A DNA stretch of 12,453 nt from an uncultured Micrococcales bacterium (GTDB lineage: Bacteria; Actinomycetota; Actinomycetes; Actinomycetales; Microbacteriaceae), in assembly GCA_913056225.1 (NCBI GenBank), contig CAJXMQ010000022.1:1-12453 (forward strand). Direction: 5' to 3'. Shown here in pieces: positions 1-6,323 of this stretch. Made by a program: the position numbers and the translations under genes. Every line of letters starts with the position of its first letter. Positions within the stretch are counted from its first letter, which is position 1. The notes under the pieces were generated by a model. That model was not told the DNA's origin. It did no database searches and worked only from the letters and a program-made list of their open reading frames with translations.

Positions 1-272
1 TCAAACACCGGCATCATCAGCCTTTGAATGCTCGGCTCGGCAACAACCAAAATCAAAAGCGAACTGATTGTGATTCCAAGCTGCGCGGTTGCAAGCATCA
101 GTGAAACTTTTTCCATTGCCTTCAAAGTGATCTTCGCCGCACGGCTCCCATTTTGAGCAAGGGGTTCAATTTGCGCCCGGCGGGCTGCGATAACCGCAAA
201 CTCTGAACCAACAAAGAAAGCATTGCTAATCAGCAATACCACCAACCAGATGATTCCTGAGAGGTCATTCAT
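1..272 (-). CDS. CNNM-domain (DUF21) membrane protein, CorC/HlyC family, 3' part missing
   Basis: About 90 codons are visible, starting at ATG 272-270 with reading frame MNDLSGIIWLVVLLISNAFF and running off the window's left edge. The start is chosen because a GGGAGG Shine-Dalgarno sequence lies 7 bases upstream, inside the preceding gene, and because the ATG overlaps that gene's stop (265-267) by 8 bases, which implies translational coupling. The visible part has a hydrophobic first membrane helix (about residues 4-25, containing FFVGSEFAVIAARR), a basic amphipathic segment and the AQLGIT motif near residue 65. The same elements occur in the upstream neighbour, so the two are paralogues. Family members carry a four-helix CNNM domain followed by CBS and CorC_HlyC domains and are linked to Mg2+ or other divalent-cation export; older databases call them hemolysins. 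The CBS part lies outside the window, so a CNNM-only protein cannot be excluded. Confidence 0.85.
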   Translation of the reverse strand, partial: MNDLSGIIWLVVLLISNAFFVGSEFAVIAARRAQIEPLAQNGSRAAKITLKAMEKVSLMLATAQLGITISSLLILVVAEPSIQRLMMPVF

Positions 273-1566
273 CAGAGGGCCTCCCAATGAATCTCATGCG
301 GTCAATTCGGCGTCCGTCCATCAGGCTCACCCGAATAATTCCGCCTTCAATTTCAACCTCGTCACCAACCTGGGGCAACCTGCCCAGACTGGTCATTACA
401 AATCCACTGGCTGTGTCGTAATCGTCACTATCTGGGATATCAATTCCGAACGGTTCTAATTCATCAGGTCTTTTCAATCCGCTGAAACTGACTTGGTCTC
501 CACTCACAACAGTCAGGGTTCCTAAACGTTCATCGTGCTCATCGTCTAATTCACCAACAATTTCCTCGACCAGATCTTCAAGAGTTGCCATTCCTGCGGT
601 GCCACCGTATTCATCGATAACAATTGCTATCTGCAAGCCCTTCTCGCGAAGTTCCAGAGTTAGTCTTTCCAAACTCATGGTCTCGGGAACTCTGATCACA
701 TCCTGCATCAAGGCCGTAACTGGAACACTCTCCCGCTTATCCGCAGGGACAGCTAATGCGTGTTTCAAGTGAACTGCCCCGATTACGTCATCGATGTCCT
801 CTCCAGTGATTGGAAATCTTGAATGGCCGGATTCAATCGAAAGCTTGATTACGTCGGTGGCGTTCTGCTTGGAATCCAATGAGTTCATCTTTGGTCTGGG
901 GGTCATGATCTCAGTTGCACTCAGCTCAGCAAGTCTGAGTGTTCGCGAAAGTAGAGTGGCGGTGTTTTCCTCCAAGGAACCGAGGGAGGCAGATCGAAGC
1001 ACCAAACTACTGAGCTCCTCAGCCGACCTAGCTGCACTCAGCTCCTCTTTTGGCTCAACTCCAAACCTGCGAACAAAAAAGTTGCCGGTGTTATTTAGAA
1101 AAATGATGATGAAGTAAAAAAGGTAAGTGAAACCGATTTGGAAAAAAGCGACCGCCTTCAGGGTTCCAACCGGAACGCTGAGTGCCATGTTTTTTGGAAC
1201 CAGTTCGCCAAACAAGAACGAAAATAGCGTTGCTATCGTCAAAGCAGTAACCGCTCCCACAACTGAAACCGTATTTTCACCCAGGCCAAGGCCAGTAAGC
1301 CACGGAGACAGTAAAGATGAAATTGCTGGCTCTGCCAAAAATCCGGTCAACAGAGTGGTGAGCGTGATGCCCAACTGCGCGGCAGACAGGTGAGTGCTGG
1401 TTCTTTTCACCGCCATGATTGGCAGTCGAAGATTTTTCTCGCCGTCTTGCTGACGTGACTCGAGTTCATTTCGATCGGTGTTGACTAGGGCAAATTCACT
1501 TGCAACAAATAACCCTGTGCCTAGAGTGAGCAAGGCGGCTAGCCCCAATTGAATCCACTCGCTCAC
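265..1566 (-). CDS. CNNM/CBS/CorC_HlyC-domain transporter (putative Mg2+ efflux, 'hemolysin family')
   Basis: A 433-residue membrane protein with the full family architecture. The N-terminal CNNM domain has several hydrophobic helices (about residues 3-160), including FVASEFALVN, AAQLGIT near 63 and GELVPKN near 120. A CBS pair spans about 220-340, opening with EIMTPRPKM and ending in the hallmark IDEYGGTAG (D318, E319) followed by an acidic EEIVGELDDEHDE. A CorC_HlyC domain spans about 350-430. Characterised relatives (bacterial CorC, S. aureus MpfA) export Mg2+ with the CBS domains sensing nucleotide/Mg2+; applying that here is inference. The start is uncertain. I chose GTG 1566 because MSEW fits the family N terminus as I remember it, but TTG 1578 adds four residues (MGPP) and neither has a strong Shine-Dalgarno sequence. 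The gene overlaps a second CNNM gene downstream and diverges from kgd. Confidence 0.9.
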   Translation of the reverse strand: MSEWIQLGLAALLTLGTGLFVASEFALVNTDRNELESRQQDGEKNLRLPIMAVKRTSTHLSAAQLGITLTTLLTGFLAEPAISSLLSPWLTGLGLGENTVSVVGAVTALTIATLFSFLFGELVPKNMALSVPVGTLKAVAFFQIGFTYLFYFIIIFLNNTGNFFVRRFGVEPKEELSAARSAEELSSLVLRSASLGSLEENTATLLSRTLRLAELSATEIMTPRPKMNSLDSKQNATDVIKLSIESGHSRFPITGEDIDDVIGAVHLKHALAVPADKRESVPVTALMQDVIRVPETMSLERLTLELREKGLQIAIVIDEYGGTAGMATLEDLVEEIVGELDDEHDERLGTLTVVSGDQVSFSGLKRPDELEPFGIDIPDSDDYDTASGFVMTSLGRLPQVGDEVEIEGGIIRVSLMDGRRIDRMRFIGRPSDE

Positions 1567-1626
1567 AGGCGGACCCAATCTTCGGGGAAACTACTCGGAG
1601 GCTCCATTTGATTTCTAGCTTAGCGG

Positions 1627-1632
1627 TAGGCT
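1627..1632 (+). promoter_or_regulatory. Putative -10 element for kgd
   Basis: TAGGCT matches the TAnnnT -10 pattern and is the same hexamer found in front of glpX on the other strand (11494-11499). Transcription would begin near 1639, leaving a leader of roughly 20-30 bases that contains the ribosome binding site at 1656-1666. A TTGATT at 1608-1613 is the nearest -35-like hexamer, but its 13-base spacer is too short, so the -35 is unassigned. Confidence 0.4.
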
Positions 1633-1633
1633 A
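1628..1633 (-). promoter_or_regulatory. Putative -10 element for the CNNM pair, overlapping the kgd -10
   Basis: Read on the minus strand this is TAGCCT, matching the actinobacterial TAnnnT -10 pattern. It would start transcription near 1621, giving about 55 bases of leader to GTG 1566. It is the reverse face of the kgd -10 candidate. A second candidate, TAGTTT (minus strand of 1588-1593), would give an almost leaderless TTG 1578 transcript. No good -35 box is seen for either. Confidence 0.35.
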
Positions 1634-1655
1634 TTGGGCAGTGGCTCATTAATTC

Positions 1656-1666
1656 AAAGGGGTGAT
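1656..1666 (+). promoter_or_regulatory. Strong ribosome binding site that decides the kgd start
   Basis: AAAGGGGTGAT is nearly the full complement of the 16S rRNA 3' end (AAAGGAGGTGAT minus one base). The GTG at 1662-1664, the nominal kgd start, lies inside this sequence. The in-frame CTG at 1671 sits 8 bases after the GGGG core, the usual distance. This favours initiation at CTG 1671 rather than at GTG 1662. Confidence 0.55.
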
Positions 1667-4600
1667 TCAGCTGTCTGCCGAAGGCTCAAATACAGACAAC
1701 GATTTTGGTGCAAACGAATGGCTAGTTGCAGAAATGTATGGCCAATGGAAAGAAAATCCCAACTCAGTAGACAAATCGTGGTGGCCAATTCTGGAGAAAT
1801 ACAATCCATCAGAAACTTCTGCTCACACGCCAGAGGCAACTCAGACTCCCCCGGTGGAAACCAAGCCAGAGGCTGAAAAGCCAGCTGCTGCAACATCTCC
1901 AACCGACGCTGACACCTCAACCAGACCAATTGCTAGAACCACCAAAGTTGAACCAAAAACACAACCCATTCCCGCTCAAGCACCGCCAACCGGAGCAATC
2001 GAGCTTCCCGGAGTTGATGAGGAACTAGAGCCAGAGGTTCAGATTTTGAAGGGCATGCCAAAAGCATTGGCAGCAAACATGGACTCCTCTCTCGAGGTGC
2101 CAACTGCCACCAGCGTTAGAGCTGTTCCTGCAAAGCTTTTGATTGACAACCGAATTGTGATCAATTCACATCTGTCTAGAACTCGTGGTGGGAAAGTTTC
2201 TTTCACTCACCTGATTGGATACGCAATCATCAAGGCATTGAAAAAGATGCCTTCGATGAATGTTTTTTACGACATCATTGACAACAAGCCAGCGATGGTC
2301 ACTCCCCCACACATCAACTTTGGTTTGGCAATTGACATCCCCAAACCCGATGGCTCAAGGGCTCTATTGGTTCCAAACATTAAAGCCAGTGAAAAATTAG
2401 CATTCAATGAGTTTTTGATGGCCTATGAGGATCTTGTCAAAAAAGCCAGGGACAACAAACTGACCGCAGCAGACTTCGCCGGGACCTCAGTTTCACTAAC
2501 TAACCCCGGAGGAATCGGAACCGTTCACTCTGTGCCAAGACTAACCAAGGGCCAGGGAGCAATCATTGGTGTTGGTGCCCTTGAGTATCCAGCTGAATAT
2601 CAGGGTCTCAGTGAGGGGCAGCTTGCACGCATGGGTGTTGGCAAGGTAATCACCCTGACATCAACATATGACCACCGAGTGATTCAAGGTGCTGGCAGTG
2701 GTGAATTTCTAAAAATTGTTTCGGATCTTCTAAAGGGTGGAGACAATTTTTACCAAGAGGTATTTGCAGACATGCGAATCCCCTACGAGCCAGTGTTGTG
2801 GTCACAAGATTTCGACCCTGAAGACAGTGATGAAAGACCTAAGAGCGCAAGAATCCAGGAACTGATAAACGCCTACCGTGTTCGTGGTCACCTGATGGCT
2901 GATGTTGAGCCGCTTGAATATGTCCAAAGATCACACCCTGATTTAGACGTCAGGACTCATGGACTAAGCCTTTGGGATTTGGACAGATCATTCAGAACCG
3001 GTGGTTTTGGTGGCAGATCCAAGGCCAAGTTCAGAGAAATTCTTGGAATTCTCAGAGACACCTATTGCCGAACAGTCGGTGTTGAATACATGCACATTCA
3101 AAACCCAGATGAGCGAGAGTGGTTCCAGTCAAAGCTGGAAAGGCCCTACACCAAACCCTCTCGAGATGAGCAATTCAGACTTCTAAACAAGTTGAATGAA
3201 GCAGAGGCTTTTGAGACCTTCTTGCAAACAAAGTTTGTCGGTCAGAAGCGCTTCAGCCTGGAGGGTAGTGAATCACTGATTGCCTCACTTGATGAAATAT
3301 TGCAAGAGGCTGCCAACGATGGTTTGGATAGTGCAGCCATTGGCATGGCTCACCGCGGCCGATTGAATGTTCTCACCAACGTTGCTGGCAAAACCTACGG
3401 GCAGGTATTCAGAGAGTTTGAAGGAAACACCGACACCAAGAGTGTTCAGGGATCTGGAGATGTGAAGTACCACCTGGGAACAACTGGCAAATTCACCTCT
3501 TTAGAAGGAAACGAAATTGATGTTGAGTTGGCAGCCAACCCATCTCACCTAGAGGCTGTAAATCCAGTCCTGGAGGGAATCGTTCGCGGAAAACTAGACA
3601 AGCTCGGCACCATTCCCGATTCTTACCCGGTGCTACCAATCTTGATTCACGGAGACGCAGCCTTTGCCGGTCAGGGAGTGGTTCCAGAGACGTTGAACAT
3701 GAGTCAACTCCGCGGATATCGCACCGGAGGAACCATTCACATCATCGTGAATAACCAGGTTGGCTTCACAACACCTCCATCTGAAGCTCGTTCAACTGTT
3801 TATGCAACTGATGTTGCCAAGACCATCCAGGCGCCTATTTTCCACGTAAACGGAGATGACCCAGAGGCTGTTTCAAGGGTGAGCAAGCTTGCCTATGAAT
3901 ACCGTCAGCAGTTCAACCGCGATGTGGTGGTGGACATTATTTGTTACCGACGCCGAGGTCACAACGAAGGCGATGACCCATCGATGACTCAGCCACTTAT
4001 GTACAACCTGATTGAGCAGAAACGAAGTGTTAGAACTTTGTATCTGGAATCACTGGTTGGTCGTGGGGACATCACCCAAGAAGAGTTTGAGCAAACCAAT
4101 GAAGATTTCCAAAAGAAATTGGAAGGTGCATTCATTGAGGTTCACGAAGCAATGAATGACACCATTCAGCTGCAAGCAAGGCCAGAGGGTATTGGCACCA
4201 CTGCAAGTGATCGCCCAGAGCTATCAAGACCCACAGCAATTGGTCAAGACATAGTCGAGGCTATTGGGGATGCCCACAAAAATACTCCAACCGGCTTCAC
4301 CGTTCACCCCAAGCTAGAACAGCTTCTGGAAAAACGAGTTCAGATGTCCAGAGATGGAGGCATCGACTGGGGATTTGGCGAGCTCATGGCCTTTGGTTCG
4401 CTTTTGATTGAGGGAATGCCGGTGAGACTGGTCGGTCAGGACTCAAGAAGAGGAACCTTTGTTCAAAGGCATGCAGTTTTCCACGACCGTGAAAACGGAC
4501 AGGAATGGATGCCACTTAGGTTCATAACTGAAAACCAGGCGGAACTGTATGTCTATGACTCGCTGCTGAGTGAGTACGCGGGACTCGGTTTCGAATACGG

Positions 4601-5387
4601 CTACAGCGTTGAGCGACCAGAGGCTTTAACTCTCTGGGAGGCGCAGTTTGGCGACTTTGGTAATGGCGCTCAAACAGTCATTGATGAATTCATCTCAAGT
4701 GCCGAGCAGAAATGGAATCAGCGAAGTGGACTGGTTATGTTGCTTCCTCATGGTTATGAGGGACAGGGTCCTGACCACAGCTCGGCCCGAATTGAGCGCT
4801 ACCTGCAACTGAGTGCTGAAAACAATATGACCGTGGCTCAGCCCTCGACTCCAGCAAGTCACTTCCACTTGTTGAGAAGACAGGCCTACACCGACCCCAA
4901 GCGACCACTGGTTATCTTCACTCCGAAGTCCATGCTTCGACTACGAGCTGCAGTCAGCTCAGTTGAAGATTTCACCCAGGGTGAGTTCATGCCGCTGATT
5001 GATGACCCAAAGGTAACTGATCCTTCAAAGATTCAAAGGACTCTGTTCTGCTCAGGAAAGGTCTATTGGGACCTGTTGGCCGAAAAGGAAAAGAATAACC
5101 GCGAGGATGTTGCAATTATTCGCCTAGAGCAGCTTTACCCAACACCTGTTGATGAAATCAAGCAGGTTGCAACCAAGTATTCTCAGGCCGAGGCGATTTG
5201 GGTTCAGGATGAGCCTGCCAACCAGGGTCCTTGGACCTACATGGGTCTGTTCCTGCCTCGTTATATGGGTGGCAAGATCATGAGATTGGTTTCTAGGCCC
5301 GCTAGTGCTTCACCCGCTACTGGTTCAGCTAAAACTCACCAGGTTGAGCAGAAAGATCTCATTAGAAGAGCGTTTGAAGAAGATTAG
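1662..5387 (+). CDS. kgd: Multifunctional 2-oxoglutarate dehydrogenase/decarboxylase (fused E2-like + E1)
   Basis: A 1241-residue enzyme, close to the roughly 1230 of mycobacterial Kgd. It performs the thiamine diphosphate-dependent E1 step on 2-oxoglutarate and carries an acyltransferase (E2o-like) domain. Order: N-terminal E1 helper segment (NEWLVAEMYGQW, about 19-45), a Pro/Ala/Thr-rich linker to about 115, the acyltransferase domain (about 125-365, with YDHRVIQGAGSGEFL around H338) and the E1 domain (about 400-1241). E1 motifs visible are GMAHRGRLN (H564), HGDAAFAGQG (663-672), NNQVGF (N697), HNEGDDP (H767) and HGYEGQGPDHSSARIERYLQ (from 1030). No lipoyl domain is present, as in other actinobacterial Kgd proteins. 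Family members are inhibited by the FHA protein GarA/OdhI and activated by acetyl-CoA; neither can be seen here. GTG 1662 lies inside the Shine-Dalgarno sequence, so CTG 1671 (three codons later) may be the true start. The stop is one base from the convergent rsrA stop. Confidence 0.97.
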   Translation: MIQLSAEGSNTDNDFGANEWLVAEMYGQWKENPNSVDKSWWPILEKYNPSETSAHTPEATQTPPVETKPEAEKPAAATSPTDADTSTRPIARTTKVEPKTQPIPAQAPPTGAIELPGVDEELEPEVQILKGMPKALAANMDSSLEVPTATSVRAVPAKLLIDNRIVINSHLSRTRGGKVSFTHLIGYAIIKALKKMPSMNVFYDIIDNKPAMVTPPHINFGLAIDIPKPDGSRALLVPNIKASEKLAFNEFLMAYEDLVKKARDNKLTAADFAGTSVSLTNPGGIGTVHSVPRLTKGQGAIIGVGALEYPAEYQGLSEGQLARMGVGKVITLTSTYDHRVIQGAGSGEFLKIVSDLLKGGDNFYQEVFADMRIPYEPVLWSQDFDPEDSDERPKSARIQELINAYRVRGHLMADVEPLEYVQRSHPDLDVRTHGLSLWDLDRSFRTGGFGGRSKAKFREILGILRDTYCRTVGVEYMHIQNPDEREWFQSKLERPYTKPSRDEQFRLLNKLNEAEAFETFLQTKFVGQKRFSLEGSESLIASLDEILQEAANDGLDSAAIGMAHRGRLNVLTNVAGKTYGQVFREFEGNTDTKSVQGSGDVKYHLGTTGKFTSLEGNEIDVELAANPSHLEAVNPVLEGIVRGKLDKLGTIPDSYPVLPILIHGDAAFAGQGVVPETLNMSQLRGYRTGGTIHIIVNNQVGFTTPPSEARSTVYATDVAKTIQAPIFHVNGDDPEAVSRVSKLAYEYRQQFNRDVVVDIICYRRRGHNEGDDPSMTQPLMYNLIEQKRSVRTLYLESLVGRGDITQEEFEQTNEDFQKKLEGAFIEVHEAMNDTIQLQARPEGIGTTASDRPELSRPTAIGQDIVEAIGDAHKNTPTGFTVHPKLEQLLEKRVQMSRDGGIDWGFGELMAFGSLLIEGMPVRLVGQDSRRGTFVQRHAVFHDRENGQEWMPLRFITENQAELYVYDSLLSEYAGLGFEYGYSVERPEALTLWEAQFGDFGNGAQTVIDEFISSAEQKWNQRSGLVMLLPHGYEGQGPDHSSARIERYLQLSAENNMTVAQPSTPASHFHLLRRQAYTDPKRPLVIFTPKSMLRLRAAVSSVEDFTQGEFMPLIDDPKVTDPSKIQRTLFCSGKVYWDLLAEKEKNNREDVAIIRLEQLYPTPVDEIKQVATKYSQAEAIWVQDEPANQGPWTYMGLFLPRYMGGKIMRLVSRPASASPATGSAKTHQVEQKDLIRRAFEED

Positions 5388-5388
5388 A

Positions 5389-5640
5389 TTATTCGTGGTT
5401 TTGAATCTCGCGCAAACGGTTCAAAACTCTCTGAGCTAACTCGGGTGGCGGAGCCTCGTCGCAAGAGTGCTGGATAACCTGATTGAAAACAACCTCGATG
5501 TCGTACTGACGCTCACAGTTTTCGCAATTGGCCAGATGGGCGGTGATAGCCTCCATCTCTGGCTCTTGCAACTCTTTGTGCAGATACTCGTGGACGCGGA
5601 CTTTTGTCTCTTCGCAGTCCACAGCTTCGTACTTGCTCAC
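5389..5640 (-). CDS. rsrA: Zinc-binding anti-sigma factor (RsrA/RshA type)
   Basis: An 83-residue ZAS-family anti-sigma factor that should hold SigR inactive in the reduced cytoplasm and release it on disulfide stress. The signature HxxxCxxC is HLANCENC with H35, C39 and C42, and the additional redox ligand is C9 (VDCEE), matching Streptomyces RsrA C11/H37/C41/C44. A fourth cysteine, C60, lies in the C-terminal tail before PPPELAQRVL. There are no membrane helices, so it is cytosolic. The start is GTG 5640-5638, with AGGGAG about 10 bases upstream overlapping the sigR stop; the gap to sigR is only 14 bases, so the two form an operon. The 3' end meets kgd tail to tail with one base between stop codons. 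Confidence 0.93.
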   Translation of the reverse strand: MSKYEAVDCEETKVRVHEYLHKELQEPEMEAITAHLANCENCERQYDIEVVFNQVIQHSCDEAPPPELAQRVLNRLREIQNHE

Positions 5641-5654
5641 TGTTTTGTAACTCC

Positions 5655-6239
5655 CTATTTACCAAAGCCTTCTTGCTTTGCATAATCAGTCAACAATTCT
5701 CTGAGCATTTTCTTCCCGCGATGCAATCTACTCATCACAGTTCCTACTGGAGTTTCCATAACTTCAGCTATTTCTGCGTACGGTAAGCCCTCCACAACGG
5801 CGTAATAAACCACCATTCGGAACTCTTCTGGAATCTGATCCAGGCTTTCTCTAATAATTGTTGAGGGCAAATTATCCATGGCTTCTGCCTCAGCGCTGCG
5901 GGCAGCCTTAGCCGTTACTGATTCACCACTTCCAACCTGCCAGTCTTCTAATTCATCTAAGCCACCCTTGGCCTGATCCTTAGCTCGCTTGTTATAGAGG
6001 TTGATGTGGGTATTGGTCATAATCCGATAAAGCCATGCTTTTAGATTTGTCCCCTGCTGGAATTTATCCCAAGCGGCATAAGCTTTCGCAAATGTCTCCT
6101 GAACTAGATCTTCAGCGTCACTTGGATTTCTCGTCCACCTCAATGCCGCTCCATACAACTGCGGCATCAGTGGTAATGCTTGCTCCTCAAAGGCCCTGAG
6201 TTTTTCGGTCTTTGTATCGGGAGCGTTTGCTTCCTTCAT
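5655..6239 (-). CDS. sigR: ECF RNA polymerase sigma factor SigR (SigH orthologue)
   Basis: Group IV (ECF) sigma factor of 194 residues from the chosen ATG. Region 2 covers about residues 20-90, with LYGAALRW, NPSDAEDLVQETF and TNLKAWLYRIMTNTHINLY. Region 4 covers about 136-185, with PEEFRMVVYYAVVEGLPYAE and a helix-turn-helix TPVGTVMSRLHRG. Sequence and partner gene fit the Streptomyces SigR / M. tuberculosis SigH group, which drives thioredoxin, mycothiol and protein quality-control genes after thiol oxidation. An upstream TTG at 6266 would add nine residues but has no Shine-Dalgarno sequence. ATG 6239 lies exactly 7 bases after a TAGTCT -10 candidate and is probably read from a leaderless mRNA. 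rsrA follows after 14 bases. I saw no GGAAT/GTT-type SigR promoter upstream, so autoregulation is not evident. Confidence 0.94.
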   Translation of the reverse strand: MKEANAPDTKTEKLRAFEEQALPLMPQLYGAALRWTRNPSDAEDLVQETFAKAYAAWDKFQQGTNLKAWLYRIMTNTHINLYNKRAKDQAKGGLDELEDWQVGSGESVTAKAARSAEAEAMDNLPSTIIRESLDQIPEEFRMVVYYAVVEGLPYAEIAEVMETPVGTVMSRLHRGKKMLRELLTDYAKQEGFGK

Positions 6240-6246
6240 TACCTTC

Positions 6247-6252
6247 AGACTA
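6247..6252 (-). promoter_or_regulatory. Putative -10 element for sigR-rsrA
   Basis: On the minus strand this reads TAGTCT, followed by 7 bases and then ATG 6239. A TTGACT -35 candidate lies at 6272-6277 (minus strand), but the 19-base spacer is longer than ideal. The geometry predicts transcription starting at the A of the ATG. Confidence 0.4.
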
Positions 6253-6259
6253 GCGGTGT

Positions 6260-6277
6260 TTGACAATCAAAAGTCAA
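6260..6277. repeat. Inverted repeat between sigR and aroA
   Basis: TTGAC and GTCAA arms of 5 bases are separated by 8 bases. On the minus strand one arm coincides with the putative sigR -35 box, so it could be an operator. Short arms like these also occur by chance. Confidence 0.3.
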
Positions 6278-6309
6278 AACACTCAACTAAGTTTCAGCTA
6301 ATTCGGAGG

Positions 6310-6315
6310 TAGATT
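6310..6315 (+). promoter_or_regulatory. Putative -10 element for the aroA operon
   Basis: TAGATT fits TAnnnT and ends 8 bases before ATG 6324, which suggests a leaderless or nearly leaderless aroA mRNA. The GGAGG at 6305-6309 is 14 bases from the ATG, too far for an efficient Shine-Dalgarno site, and would be outside the transcript if this -10 is used. No convincing -35 is seen. Confidence 0.35.
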
Positions 6316-6323
6316 AGTAGTCA

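Noticed and set aside
5467..5786. Plus-strand frames over rsrA and the sigR 3' end
   Set aside because: They are Leu/Phe/Cys-rich mirror frames of the sigma/anti-sigma pair without a ribosome binding site or recognisable domain.
6260..6265. Perfect TTGACA as a -35 box for aroA
   Set aside because: No TAnnnT hexamer lies 16-19 bases downstream; the closest, TAAGTT at 6288, is 22 bases away.
6305..6309. GGAGG as the aroA Shine-Dalgarno sequence
   Set aside because: It is 14 bases from ATG 6324, and an in-frame stop at 6318 rules out an earlier start, so it is probably not used for aroA.
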